A DNA stretch of 64,000 nt, from NCBI RefSeq assembly GCF_000426285.1, contig NZ_AUFB01000014.1, positions 103,729 through 167,728 on the forward strand, in the 5' to 3' direction. This DNA is from Rhizobium leucaenae USDA 9039 (GTDB taxonomy: Bacteria; Pseudomonadota; Alphaproteobacteria; Rhizobiales; Rhizobiaceae). Shown here piece after piece: positions 9,400 through 17,534 of this stretch. Both the position numbers and the translations under genes were made by a program. A model generated the notes under the pieces. The model saw only the letters and a list, made by a program, of their open reading frames with translations. It had not been told where the DNA came from and did no database searches. Position 1 is the stretch's first letter; the number at the start of each line of letters is the position of its first letter.

Positions 9400-9645
9400 C
9401 CGTCACGCGGTCTCGCTGCTCGTTTAGACCGTGACCCCAAGCATTCCGGTCAAGCTCTGACTCGCCCTCGGCGGGCTACCAAAAGTGCTAAAAAGCCGAA
9501 CTAGATTGATAAGGCGAATGCGTGGGCCAAAATTAGGAATGATAGCCCACGGCAAGGGATACGCTAATGCAACGTTTACGCGGCCGAGCGAAATATTTGC
9601 TGCCACGGATGTGTTCTGGACCTTTGGTGAACTGATCAGGAAAAC

Positions 9646-9720
9646 TGGTGCTGCTAGAGAGATTTGAACTCTCGGCCTCTCCCTTACCAAGGGAGTGCTC
9701 TACCCCTGAGCTATAGCAGC
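9646..9720 (-). tRNA. tRNA-Thr (anticodon GGT), CCA encoded
   Basis: On the minus strand the acceptor GCTGCTA pairs with TAGCAGC, followed by A and CCA. The anticodon stem CTCCC/GGGAG encloses TTGGTAA, so the anticodon is GGT. The T-loop TTCAAAT is canonical. The 3' end faces the AT-rich DUF2971 islet, the usual geometry for island insertion. Confidence 0.95.
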
Positions 9721-9841
9721 AAACCGTGGCGCGTTGGGTGCGCCGTATTGGGCGAGGCGGCTATTGCCATAGCTGAGAGGTAAGTGCAAGCCGCAAATTT
9801 CAAGTTCGGTGAAAGATCGCTGGAAAAATTAGGTCGGTCTT

Positions 9842-10147
9842 TTGAAGGCTGGGGATTTCGGCTATGGGAAGGGGATGTGTGCGGATAAGACGAAAACTGG
9901 TGATGAGCAGCGCTTGCAAGGCGGTTTGACGGCCGGCGAGGCGGGGGAAGGTGCGGGCGCGAAGGTGAATATCGAGGCGGAGCGGCGCCGCGAGCGGGCG
10001 GCTCAGAAGCTGCGGGAAAATCTTGCCCGCCGCAAACAGCAGGTTCGGGCGCGCCGCGCAGGCCAGGCGGACGAGACGGATGGGCTTCCCGCTGCAAATT
10101 CCACCGATGCGAAAGATACCGCCGCAAAAATGGACGAATCGTCATGA
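9842..10147 (+). CDS. Small highly charged hypothetical protein upstream of murA
   Basis: The frame is rich in Arg, Glu, Ala and Gln (AERRRERAAQKLRENLARR), predicting one long charged helix. The start is uncertain: TTG at 9842 has no clear ribosome site, while ATG at 9875 follows GGGAAGGGG very closely. I would expect about 90-101 residues. The family is not recognised; no membrane segment or signal peptide is visible. Confidence 0.5.
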   Translation: MKAGDFGYGKGMCADKTKTGDEQRLQGGLTAGEAGEGAGAKVNIEAERRRERAAQKLRENLARRKQQVRARRAGQADETDGLPAANSTDAKDTAAKMDESS

Positions 10148-10285
10148 TTTGATGTTGGCCATCATCAAACAGCATCAAACGAATTGAAGCCTTAAACTAT
10201 TTCGTCTAAACAGCGCTTTCTCCCCATACGCGTAGAATTTCGCGCACGGAACTTCAGGAAAGGCGGGCCTCGCCCGTAGTCATAT

Positions 10286-11578
10286 ATGGATCGTATCAGG
10301 ATTGTCGGCGGCAACGAGCTCAACGGTATCATTCCGATCTCCGGCGCCAAGAATGCAGCTCTGCCTCTGATGATCGCCTCGCTGCTCACCAGCGATACGC
10401 TGACGCTCGAAAACGTGCCGCATCTCGCCGATGTCGAGCTTCTGATGCGCATCCTCGGCAATCATGGCGTCGATGTCGCCGTCAACGGCCGGCGCGAGCG
10501 CCAGGAAGACGGCTATTCCCGCACCATCCATTTCACCTGCCGCACCATTGCCGACACCACCGCGCCCTATGAGCTGGTCGCCAAGATGCGCGCCAGCTTC
10601 TGGGTCATCGGGCCGCTGCTTGCCCGCGAAGGCCAGGCGCGCGTGTCGCTGCCGGGCGGCTGCGCGATCGGCACGCGTCCGGTCGATCTTTTCATCGATG
10701 GCCTGACGGCGCTCGGCGCCACCATGGAAATCGATGGCGGCTATATCAACGCGACCGCGCCGAAGGGCGGCTTGATCGGTGCGCGCTATGTCTTCCCGAA
10801 GGTTTCGGTCGGCGCGACGCATGTGATGATGATGGCGGCAACGCTCGCCCGCGGCACGACGGTCATCGGCAATGCGGCCCGCGAGCCGGAAGTCGTCGAT
10901 CTTGCCAATTGCCTCATTGCCATGGGCGCCAAGATTTCCGGCGCCGGCACCAGCACGATCACAATCGAAGGCGTCACCTCGCTTTCCGGCGCGCGCCATC
11001 GCGTCCTGCCGGATCGTATCGAGACCGGCACCTATGCCATGGCCGTCGCCATGGCCGGCGGCGATGTCCGTCTGGAAAACACCGACATGGCGCTGCTCGA
11101 CACGGCGCTGGAAAGCCTGCGCCGCGCCGGCGCCGATATTTCGGCGACCGACACCGGCATCCGCGTCCGGCGCAACGGCGTCGGCATCAAGCCGGTCGAT
11201 ATCGTCACCGATCCCTTCCCGGGTTTCCCGACCGATCTGCAGGCGCAGTTCATGGCGCTGATGACCCGCTCGACGGGCACCTCGCACATTACCGAGACGA
11301 TCTTCGAAAACCGCTTCATGCATGTGCAGGAGCTCGCCCGCCTCGGCGCGAAGATCTCGCTCTCCGGCCAGACCGCCAAGATCGAAGGCGTCGAGCGGCT
11401 GAAGGGTGCGCCGGTCATGGCGACCGATCTGCGCGCCTCCGTCTCGCTGGTCATCGCCGGCCTTGCCGCCGAAGGCGAAACGCTGGTCTCGCGCATCTAT
11501 CATCTCGATCGCGGCTTCGAGCGTCTCGAAGACAAGCTGACGCGCTGCGGCGCCGTCGTCGAGCGCATCAGCGACTAA
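10286..11578 (+). CDS. murA: UDP-N-acetylglucosamine 1-carboxyvinyltransferase MurA
   Basis: Cytoplasmic enzyme transferring enolpyruvate from PEP to UDP-GlcNAc, the first committed step of peptidoglycan synthesis. It is 430 residues, full length. It has SGAKNA near residue 20 (the substrate-contacting Lys), the catalytic cysteine in PGGCAIGTRPVD (near residue 123), and the EPSP-synthase-like two-domain repeat. The Cys, rather than Asp, predicts fosfomycin sensitivity, inferred from family knowledge. It is followed after 131 bp by the DUF2948 gene. Confidence 0.97.
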   Translation: MDRIRIVGGNELNGIIPISGAKNAALPLMIASLLTSDTLTLENVPHLADVELLMRILGNHGVDVAVNGRRERQEDGYSRTIHFTCRTIADTTAPYELVAKMRASFWVIGPLLAREGQARVSLPGGCAIGTRPVDLFIDGLTALGATMEIDGGYINATAPKGGLIGARYVFPKVSVGATHVMMMAATLARGTTVIGNAAREPEVVDLANCLIAMGAKISGAGTSTITIEGVTSLSGARHRVLPDRIETGTYAMAVAMAGGDVRLENTDMALLDTALESLRRAGADISATDTGIRVRRNGVGIKPVDIVTDPFPGFPTDLQAQFMALMTRSTGTSHITETIFENRFMHVQELARLGAKISLSGQTAKIEGVERLKGAPVMATDLRASVSLVIAGLAAEGETLVSRIYHLDRGFERLEDKLTRCGAVVERISD

Positions 11579-11662
11579 TTCCGGTCGTTCATGAGAAGAC
11601 ACGGGAGAAGCCCGCTTTCTCCGGTTGCGTCTTGCCCGCCCGCATCCTATTTCCATCACGGG

Positions 11663-11686
11663 GGAAATGCCGGTATCGGCATTTCC
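11663..11686. other. Perfect 10 bp hairpin between murA and DUF2948
   Basis: GGAAATGCCG, the four-base loop GTAT, then CGGCATTTCC. Imperfect extension by ACGG/CCGT is possible. No T-run follows, so it is not a plain terminator. It could be an attenuator, an RNA-processing site or a repeat element. Confidence 0.5.
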
Positions 11687-11709
11687 GTGGCGATCGGGGA
11701 TATCAGCGA

Positions 11710-12150
11710 ATGACCAATCTCAAGCTAATGGCACTCGACAACGAAGACCTAGGCGTGATCTCCGCGCATATGCAGGACAGTGTCTTCAAGATTGGCGACA
11801 CGTCCTATGCGCCGCGGCTCGGGCAGTTTTCCATTGCCGCCAACCGTTTCGTCTGGGAATTGTCGGATCAAAAGGACAAACCGTTCGAGCGGCATCGCTC
11901 GGCGCTGGTGTTCAAGCGTGTGCTGGCGGTGCGCTCCAATGGCGTCGATCGGCGCCAGCGCGATGAGGTTCTGTCGCTGCTCGCCATCCGCTTCGATCCG
12001 AAGGGCGAAGGGCCGGACGGCACGATCGAGCTGACGCTCGCCGGCAAGGCGACGATCGCGCTCGATGTCGAATGTATCGAAGTTCAGCTTGCAGATATTG
12101 GCGGCGCGTGGGAAACGGCTAGCAAGCCCAGTCATCCGGACGAGGCCTAG
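11710..12150 (+). CDS. DUF2948 family protein
   Basis: The 146-residue protein is typical of alphaproteobacteria, where it lies between murA and hisD. The start is ATG at 11710 (MTNLKLMALDNEDLGVIS); the frame stays open far upstream inside murA but that part is a shadow. Visible family blocks are AHMQDSVFKIGD, LGQFSIAANRFVWE and FKRVLAVRSNGVDRRQRD. No enzymatic motif or membrane segment is seen. Function unknown. Confidence 0.88.
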   Translation: MTNLKLMALDNEDLGVISAHMQDSVFKIGDTSYAPRLGQFSIAANRFVWELSDQKDKPFERHRSALVFKRVLAVRSNGVDRRQRDEVLSLLAIRFDPKGEGPDGTIELTLAGKATIALDVECIEVQLADIGGAWETASKPSHPDEA

Positions 12151-12211
12151 CAGCCGGACGACGAATGAGTTTCGGTCGCTTGCGACCGCCCGAGTAAAAG
12201 GATTATCAGCG

Positions 12212-13510
12212 TTGGCTATCTGGCTGGATCAGGCGTCGAAAGGTTTCGAGCAGCAGTTTGCCGCTTTTCTGACGACCAAGCGGGAAGTGTCCGAGGATGT
12301 GAACGCCGTCGTCCGTGCGATCATCGATGATGTGCGGGCGCGCGGCGACGCGGCTCTCGCCGATTATTCCAGGAAATTCGAGGGCATCGATTTCGCCACG
12401 ACGCCGATGCGCGTCAGCGAAGCGGAGATCGATGCGGCTGTTGCCGCCGTCCCTGCCGAAGTGCTGGGTGCGCTCAAGGTCGCCGCCACCCGCATCGAAT
12501 TGCATCATCGCCGGCAATTGCCGAAGGACGATATCTATGAGGACGATCTCGGGGTCGGTCTCGGCTCGCGCTGGACGGCGATCGAAGCCGTCGGTCTCTA
12601 TGTGCCCGGCGGCACGGCGAGCTATCCGAGCTCGGTGCTGATGAATGCCGTGCCGGCGAAGGTCGCCGGTGTCGATCGTGTCGTCATTGCCGTTCCGACC
12701 ATGAAGGGTGCAGTCAATCCGGCAGTTCTGGCCGCGGCCCGCATGGCCGGCGTCGAGGAGATCTACCGTGTCGGCGGGGCGCAGGCGATCGCCGCGCTTG
12801 CCTACGGCACCGAGACGATTGCGCCGGTTGCCAAGATCACCGGTCCCGGCAACGCCTATGTCGCCGCCGCCAAGCGGCAGGTTTTCGGCACTGTCGGCAT
12901 CGACATGATCGCGGGTCCTTCGGAAGTGCTCGTCATCGCCGACAAGCACAATGATCCGGACTGGCTCGCCGCCGATCTCCTGGCGCAAGCGGAGCATGAC
13001 GAGGGCGCCCAGTCGATCCTGATTACGGACGATGCCGCATTCGGTAAGGCCGTGGAAGGCGCCGTCGAGCGTCAGCTCAAGCAACTCAGCCGATCACAGA
13101 CGGCGACGGCAAGCTGGCGGGATTTCGGGGCCATCATCCTGGTTCCCGACCTGAAGCAGGCCATTCCGCTCGCCAATCGCATCGCCGCCGAACATGTCGA
13201 GCTCGCCGTCGACGATCCGGACGCGCTGCTTGCCGGCATTCGCAATGCCGGCGCGATCTTCGTCGGCCGTCATACGCCGGAAGTGATCGGCGATTATGTT
13301 GGCGGCTCCAACCATGTGCTGCCGACGGCCCGCTCCGCGCGCTTCTCGTCCGGGCTCTCGGTGCTGGATTTCGTCAAGCGCACCTCGATCCTGAGGCTCG
13401 GTCCCGAGCAGTTGCGCACGCTTGGACCGGCGGCAATCGCGCTCGCCAATTCCGAAGGGCTCGATGCCCATGCGCGGTCCGTTGCGATCCGCCTCAATCT
13501 CGAAGGGTAG
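12212..13510 (+). CDS. hisD: Histidinol dehydrogenase HisD
   Basis: Zinc enzyme performing the last two oxidations of histidine synthesis (histidinol to histidine, NAD-dependent). The start is TTG at 12212 after AAAAGGA (12196-12202), giving MAIWLDQ and 432 residues, the normal rhizobial size. The open frame upstream overlaps DUF2948 and is not coding. Signatures include GPGNAYVAAAKR, IDMIAGPSE, the zinc-ligand region AEHDEGAQS near residue 260, and AAEHVEL near 330. The UPF0262 gene follows after 3 bp, so they are cotranscribed. Confidence 0.96.
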   Translation: MAIWLDQASKGFEQQFAAFLTTKREVSEDVNAVVRAIIDDVRARGDAALADYSRKFEGIDFATTPMRVSEAEIDAAVAAVPAEVLGALKVAATRIELHHRRQLPKDDIYEDDLGVGLGSRWTAIEAVGLYVPGGTASYPSSVLMNAVPAKVAGVDRVVIAVPTMKGAVNPAVLAAARMAGVEEIYRVGGAQAIAALAYGTETIAPVAKITGPGNAYVAAAKRQVFGTVGIDMIAGPSEVLVIADKHNDPDWLAADLLAQAEHDEGAQSILITDDAAFGKAVEGAVERQLKQLSRSQTATASWRDFGAIILVPDLKQAIPLANRIAAEHVELAVDDPDALLAGIRNAGAIFVGRHTPEVIGDYVGGSNHVLPTARSARFSSGLSVLDFVKRTSILRLGPEQLRTLGPAAIALANSEGLDAHARSVAIRLNLEG

Positions 13511-13513
13511 GGC

Positions 13514-13987
13514 ATGACTGACAGCGTCTTCCGGCTGAGCGACGTGGTCCTGGACGACACGATCGGCCGTTCGACGCCTGACGTCGAACACGAGCGCGCC
13601 GTCGCCATTTTCGATCTGATCGAGGAAAACAGCTTCGAGCCCGTCGGCCATGGCGGCGGCCCTTACAGGCTGAACCTGTCTCTGGTCGACCAGAAGCTGG
13701 TCTTCGATATTCGCATGGAAACGGGGGGCGTCGTCGCCACCCATATCCTGTCGCTGACGCCGTTCCGCCGGATCGTGAAGGACTATTTCATGATCTGCGA
13801 AAGCTATTATGAGGCCATCCGCTCGGCCACCCCCAGCCGCATCGAGGCGATCGACATGGGCCGCCGCGGCATTCACAATGAAGGCTCGCGGACGCTGATG
13901 GACCGGCTGAAGGGCAAGATCATCGTGGATTTCGACACGGCCCGGCGGCTTTTCACACTCGTCTGCGTGCTCTACTGGCGCGGGTAA
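13514..13987 (+). CDS. UPF0262 family protein
   Basis: The 157-residue conserved alphaproteobacterial protein shows the family core GPYRLNLSLVDQKLVFDI and LSLTPFRRIVKDYFMICESYYEA. It starts 3 bp after hisD and ends 5 bp before the phosphatase gene. Function is unknown. Tight spacing with hisD is conserved in rhizobia, but this does not prove a role in histidine synthesis. Confidence 0.9.
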   Translation: MTDSVFRLSDVVLDDTIGRSTPDVEHERAVAIFDLIEENSFEPVGHGGGPYRLNLSLVDQKLVFDIRMETGGVVATHILSLTPFRRIVKDYFMICESYYEAIRSATPSRIEAIDMGRRGIHNEGSRTLMDRLKGKIIVDFDTARRLFTLVCVLYWRG

Positions 13988-13992
13988 CGGCG

Positions 13993-14460
13993 ATGGAACA
14001 GCCGAAGGCTATCGAACATAACGGAAAGCCGCCGGGCGCCATTCTCTTCATGTGCGGGCTCAACACCATCCGCTCCCCCATGGCCGAGGCGATCGCGCGC
14101 GGAATGCTGCCGCAGGGCACCTATGTCGCCTCGGCGGGTGTCCGCGCCGGTGAGCGCAATCCGTTTGTGGATGTCGTCCTCGACGAAATCGGCCTCTCGC
14201 TCGGGCGGCGGCAGCCGCAGACGCTGGAAGAGCTGGAGGATGATTTTTTTGATATCATCATCACGCTTTCTCCCGAAGCGCATCATGCGGCGCTGGAACT
14301 GACGCGCTCCAATGCCATCGACGTCATCTATTGGCCGACCATCGATCCCTCGGTCGCGGGCGGCACGCGCGAGCAGATTCTCAATGCCTATCGCGAGGTG
14401 AGAGACCATCTTCTCGGCCTGATCGAAAGCCGGCTGGTCGAGCACCGCGGCTCTCTTTAG
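13993..14460 (+). CDS. Low-molecular-weight phosphatase family protein
   Basis: 155 residues with the LMW-PTP phosphate loop ILFMCGLNTIRSPMAE (C-x5-R-S) near residue 20 and a possible general-acid region (IDPSVAGG) near residue 118. Members are protein-tyrosine phosphatases or arsenate-reductase-like enzymes. The loop and context favour a phosphatase, with unknown target. It is the last gene of the hisD operon. Confidence 0.85.
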   Translation: MEQPKAIEHNGKPPGAILFMCGLNTIRSPMAEAIARGMLPQGTYVASAGVRAGERNPFVDVVLDEIGLSLGRRQPQTLEELEDDFFDIIITLSPEAHHAALELTRSNAIDVIYWPTIDPSVAGGTREQILNAYREVRDHLLGLIESRLVEHRGSL

Positions 14461-14602
14461 AGTACCGCGTTAAACAAATGCAGAAAGCCTTATCAACGAG
14501 GTTCACAAAACCGCGGCGATTGTGTAGTTTCCGCGCAAATTTCCGGCGGCCTTACTTTTTGTCATGGGCGCCGGCATCAACCCTACAGGAAAAGAAGCTT
14601 TA

Positions 14603-14821
14603 ATGCCGAAAGAAGAAGTCCTTGAATTTCCCGGTGTCGTCACCGAATTGCTGCCGAATGCGACCTTCCGCGTGAAGCTGGAAAACGAGCATGAGATCAT
14701 TGCTCACACCGCCGGCCGCATGCGCAAGAACCGCATCCGCGTTCTCGCCGGCGATAAGGTGCTCGTGGAAATGACACCCTACGACCTGACCAAGGGCCGC
14801 ATCACCTATCGTTTCAAGTAG
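14603..14821 (+). CDS. infA: Translation initiation factor IF-1
   Basis: 72-residue single S1/OB-fold protein that binds the 30S A-site during initiation. It starts MPKEEVLEFPGVV and contains HTAGRMRKNRIRVLAGDKV and EMTPYDLTKGRITYRFK, all signature IF-1. The start ATG at 14603 follows AGGAAAAGAAG; the longer frame from 14564 is upstream leader. The 142 bp gap before it likely carries its own promoter. Confidence 0.97.
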   Translation: MPKEEVLEFPGVVTELLPNATFRVKLENEHEIIAHTAGRMRKNRIRVLAGDKVLVEMTPYDLTKGRITYRFK

Positions 14822-14878
14822 TCCGCAGCTCGCATCCGAGCCGGCCCTCCGTTTGTCGCCTGTCACGGTCGAGGTTTT

Positions 14879-15499
14879 ATGGCGCTGAAACACAAGCTGA
14901 TACTGGCCTCCGGATCGCCGCGCCGCGTCGACCTCCTGCATCAGGCGGGAATTGAACCGGCGCGTCTGATGCCCATGGATATCGACGAGGCTCCGAAGAA
15001 GTCGGAGCACCCGCGCTCGCTGGCGCGCCGGTTGTCGGCGGAAAAAAGCGAGGCGGCCTTTGCTGCGGTGAAGGGTGACGTCGCCTGGCAGGGAAGCTAT
15101 ATCCTTGCCGCCGATACGGTCGTCGCCGTCGGCCGGCGGATTCTGCCGAAAGCGGAATTCGTCGACGAGGCGTCTTCGGCGCTGCATCTGCTCTCTGGCC
15201 GCAGCCATGTCGTCTATACTGGCATCTCCTTGATCACACCGGACCGCAAACTGCGTCAGAAGGTGGTCGAGACCAAAGTCCGCTTCAAGCGCCTGTCGAG
15301 CAAGGATATCGACATGTATCTCGCCTCCGGCCAGTGGCGCGGCAAGGCCGGTGCCTACGGGATACAGGGGCTTGCGGGCTCCTTCGTGCAGAAGCTGATC
15401 GGCTCCTATACGAATGTCGTTGGATTGCCACTTTATGAAACCATGCTGCTTCTCGCTGGCGAAGGATTCGACGTCTACGCAGAATGGCAGGAAGGGTGA
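14879..15499 (+). CDS. maf: Maf-like nucleoside triphosphate pyrophosphatase
   Basis: Hydrolyses modified or canonical NTPs to NMPs. The 206-residue protein starts LILASGSPRRVDLLHQAG, the Maf signature, with AADTVVAVGRRILPKA and GKAGAYGIQGLAG further on. It lies 57 bp downstream of infA and overlaps or abuts yacG. The Maf-YacG pairing is common in alphaproteobacteria. Confidence 0.94.
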   Translation: MALKHKLILASGSPRRVDLLHQAGIEPARLMPMDIDEAPKKSEHPRSLARRLSAEKSEAAFAAVKGDVAWQGSYILAADTVVAVGRRILPKAEFVDEASSALHLLSGRSHVVYTGISLITPDRKLRQKVVETKVRFKRLSSKDIDMYLASGQWRGKAGAYGIQGLAGSFVQKLIGSYTNVVGLPLYETMLLLAGEGFDVYAEWQEG

Positions 15500-15504
15500 T
15501 CGTC

Positions 15505-15714
15505 ATGGCGGACGATGGCAAAATCAGAGTGGGCGCAAAGATCGAGCCGCTGCGCAAGACACGAGCTTGCGCGGAATGCGGCCGGTCCTCGGTGCGCGAG
15601 CATTATCCCTTCTGCTCGGATCGCTGCCGCTCACTCGATCTGTCGCGCTGGCTGAACGGCTCCTATGCCATTCCCGTCGCCGACGACGAGACCAAGGCGT
15701 CCAACGAGGAATAG
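15505..15714 (+). CDS. yacG: DNA gyrase inhibitor YacG-type zinc protein
   Basis: Small zinc protein; the E. coli family member binds GyrB and inhibits gyrase. Four zinc cysteines are visible as ACAEC and FCSDRC, followed by RSLDLSRWLNGSYAIP, the YacG C-terminal signature. I choose ATG at 15505 (69 residues) because GAAGGG lies at a good distance; ATG at 15484 would overlap maf by 16 bp. Confidence 0.92.
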   Translation: MADDGKIRVGAKIEPLRKTRACAECGRSSVREHYPFCSDRCRSLDLSRWLNGSYAIPVADDETKASNEE

Positions 15715-15798
15715 GCGCTCGCCATTTCGTCGAAGCCATTCATTTCATTCGCGAATTGTCAAAAATCCATTTCCTGTCAAAAAAGAGTCATTTGCGGC

Positions 15799-15826
15799 TG
15801 GACATGGGCGAACAAGATGCTATAAC
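15799..15826 (+). promoter_or_regulatory. Candidate sigma70 promoter for tRNA-Phe
   Basis: TGGACA, 16 bp, TATAAC; transcription would begin about 65 bases before the tRNA. It is the best match in the 183 bp between yacG and the tRNA. Confidence 0.55.
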
Positions 15827-15897
15827 CCCGCTCGCTTCCGGGGCGAACCAACCGCCCGGGGTCTTCCAAGACCTTTCGATCAGCGTGAAGCAGAGAT

Positions 15898-15973
15898 GCC
15901 CAGGTAGCTCAGTTGGTAGAGCAGCGGATTGAAAATCCGCGTGTCACTGGTTCGATTCCGGTCCTGGGCACCA
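15898..15973 (+). tRNA. tRNA-Phe (anticodon GAA); prophage attachment site (attL)
   Basis: Acceptor GCCCAGG pairs with CCTGGGC, then A and encoded CCA. The anticodon loop TTGAAAA gives GAA. The T-arm GGTTCGATTCC is canonical. The gene is intact. The phage integrase begins 60 bp further on and reads toward it, so the tRNA 3' half is very likely the crossover region. The matching attR copy should lie beyond the right edge. Confidence 0.95.
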
Positions 15974-16026
15974 GAATAAGCACTTGATTTCATTGTTATA
16001 TCAGCGAAATTTCCAAAATAGCCCAT

Positions 16027-16055
16027 AAAGTGTCTAGACACTTTGTTTTTCTTTT
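16027..16055 (+). terminator. 18 bp palindrome plus T-run after tRNA-Phe
   Basis: AAAGTGTCTAGACACTTT is a perfect palindrome followed by GTTTTTCTTTT, so it should end tRNA-Phe transcription in the plus direction. It overlaps the integrase stop codon. The 9-mer TCTAGACAC recurs at 16033 and 16055, so integrase arm binding is an alternative role. Confidence 0.6.
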
Positions 16056-17107
16056 CTAGACACCTTCGTTCGCCGCCTGTTCACTTCGGCACTGAACGCG
16101 TCAACCGTTTCCGTCATGTTTTTGCTCATGTCGGCACGGCGTGAATAGTGTTTCGCCATGGCCTCAGTCTTCTGACCAAGCATGTTTGCGATAGTAGCAG
16201 GATCTTTGCCCATCTCACGAAGGATGGTTGCAACGGTATGGCGCAGACCCTTAAGGGTTAATCCTGGCTGGATGGTGCCGGCCTTCTCCATCTTTACCTT
16301 GAGGCGATGCCAGTTCGTGCTGAAGCCGTTATAGGTCCACGGCTTGCCGTAGCTGTTTGCGCACAGCGTCATAGCAATGTGTTTAGGTGATGCGGCAAGA
16401 ACGGCCTTCACAGGCTCGGGCATTGGCATCCAGACGGGAACGCCAGTCTTGCCGCGCTTGGTATCGATCATGCCATCAGAAACGGCCGTACGGGGCAGCC
16501 TGAGCGCGTCTTGGGGATCTAAGCCGCAATACATCATCAGGGCGATGGGCAGGCGCATATGGTCCGGCAGGGACGCCTCTACGGCCTCGCGCTCCTCATC
16601 CGTCCAAGGGCGGTTAGCTTCATCGTCGCCCTTTCCTTTGCGTACTCGCTTTACCTTCGTCACCGGATTGACCGTTGCCATTTCCATCTCAATGGCGTGC
16701 TCGAAGAGAATGCTGAGGACGGTCAGGGTGTAATTCGCAAACTTCCGCTTCTTCTCAGCAAACACCTTGTCGCGAAGCCTCGAAAGCCAAGCGTGCCCGA
16801 TGTCGGCAAGAGGAGCTCCCGCTAACTTCTGCAGATGATCCATGACCTTCTGATAGTCGGATCGTGTCCGACCGGCCAGCGACAGAAACCCTGCAGAGCG
16901 CCGGTAGGAGACGATGAGCGCGCCAAGCGTGCCTGGCTTTTCCTTTTTCTCCTCTGAAGCGGAGTTGAGCGCAGCCAGTTCAACGAAGAATTCTGGCGTG
17001 CCGAACTCTGCCTCAATGCGCTTCTTTGTTTTTCGGTGGTATGCGTACCACTTGCCGCTTTTCGGCTCGAAATATCGCTTAACGCCTTTAACTCGGACAA
17101 TTGTCAT
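16034..17107 (-). CDS. int: Phage tyrosine recombinase (integrase)
   Basis: Site-specific integrase, 357 residues from ATG at 17107 (MTIVRVKGVKRYFEP). An N-terminal arm/SAM-like domain is followed by the catalytic domain. Visible catalytic elements are the beta-hairpin Lys (KRGKTGVPVW), box II LKGLRHTVATILREMG (Arg present, the usual preceding His replaced by Lys) and LGQKTEAMAKHYSRRA (Tyr nucleophile). Where most integrases have G-x-R for Arg I, this one has YCGLDPQDALRL. A related look is common in rhizobial phage integrases, so it may still be active. It overlaps the excisionase-like gene by 4 bp and converges on tRNA-Phe. Confidence 0.92.
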   Translation of the reverse strand: MTIVRVKGVKRYFEPKSGKWYAYHRKTKKRIEAEFGTPEFFVELAALNSASEEKKEKPGTLGALIVSYRRSAGFLSLAGRTRSDYQKVMDHLQKLAGAPLADIGHAWLSRLRDKVFAEKKRKFANYTLTVLSILFEHAIEMEMATVNPVTKVKRVRKGKGDDEANRPWTDEEREAVEASLPDHMRLPIALMMYCGLDPQDALRLPRTAVSDGMIDTKRGKTGVPVWMPMPEPVKAVLAASPKHIAMTLCANSYGKPWTYNGFSTNWHRLKVKMEKAGTIQPGLTLKGLRHTVATILREMGKDPATIANMLGQKTEAMAKHYSRRADMSKNMTETVDAFSAEVNRRRTKVSRKEKQSV

Positions 17108-17343
17108 AGTGCATCCAATAGTTCGTCCGCGAGCGATCGGCTCGCCGTTCCAGCCTTGAAGCTGTCTATCCATTTGTCAATGTCGCGCACGTCGTAACGC
17201 TGCATGCGCACTCCGACGCCTAGCGAGATCGGCCGAACCGGGCACGTCCCGCCGAACGTGGCAGCGCTCAGGCCGCAATATTGCGCGGCCTGGCTCTTGG
17301 TTAAGAGGCGGGGCGGGAAGTTATCATTTGCCGCTACGCGCAT
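17104..17343 (-). CDS. Excisionase-like helix-turn-helix protein
   Basis: 79 residues from ATG at 17343. It begins MRVAANDNFPPRLLTKSQAA, then QYCGLSAATFG and later MQRYDVRDIDKWID, the winged MerR/AlpA-type layout of phage excisionases. Its stop overlaps the int start, typical of xis-int coupling. The N-terminus carries the recurrent ANDN peptide. It could also be an AlpA-like activator of int. Confidence 0.75.
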   Translation of the reverse strand: MRVAANDNFPPRLLTKSQAAQYCGLSAATFGGTCPVRPISLGVGVRMQRYDVRDIDKWIDSFKAGTASRSLADELLDAL

Positions 17344-17534
17344 TTTGCCTCCGCCTCCTCGCCGCTGTGCTGCTGTATAGAAAAGCGCGCCAAGGTGACC
17401 GGACGCCACGCCATCGTTTCAAGGCGCTTGACCAAAGCCTTTTCCATACGGCTTTGGTGGTCATCGTTGCGAGATGACCACCAATTTTGAATACCTGACG
17501 TTGGCATCATTGAGTGCGGGGTTCTTGCCGTCAT
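17334..17534 (-). CDS. Small phage protein, 66 residues, unknown
   Basis: Starts at ATG 17534 after GGGAGGG, overlaps the stop of the preceding gene (GTGATGA) and overlaps the xis start by 10 bp. The sequence (MTARTPHSMMPTSGIQ; KALVKRLETMAWRPVTLARF) shows no known domain. Its place in a chain of overlapping stops and starts supports real translation. Confidence 0.6.
   Translation of the reverse strand: MTARTPHSMMPTSGIQNWWSSRNDDHQSRMEKALVKRLETMAWRPVTLARFSIQQHSGEEAEAKCA

Noticed and set aside
9424..9690. Minus-strand frame starting in tRNA-Thr
   Set aside because: The beginning (MVRERPRVQISLAAP) is the well-known false translation of a tRNA gene.
10280..11659. 459-codon minus-strand frame opposite murA
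   Set aside because: It is antisense to the fully conserved murA and owes its length to GC-rich codon bias.
13993..14460. ArsC-type arsenate reductase
   Set aside because: No arsenic-resistance neighbours; only the shared P-loop is seen, so the broader family name is kept.
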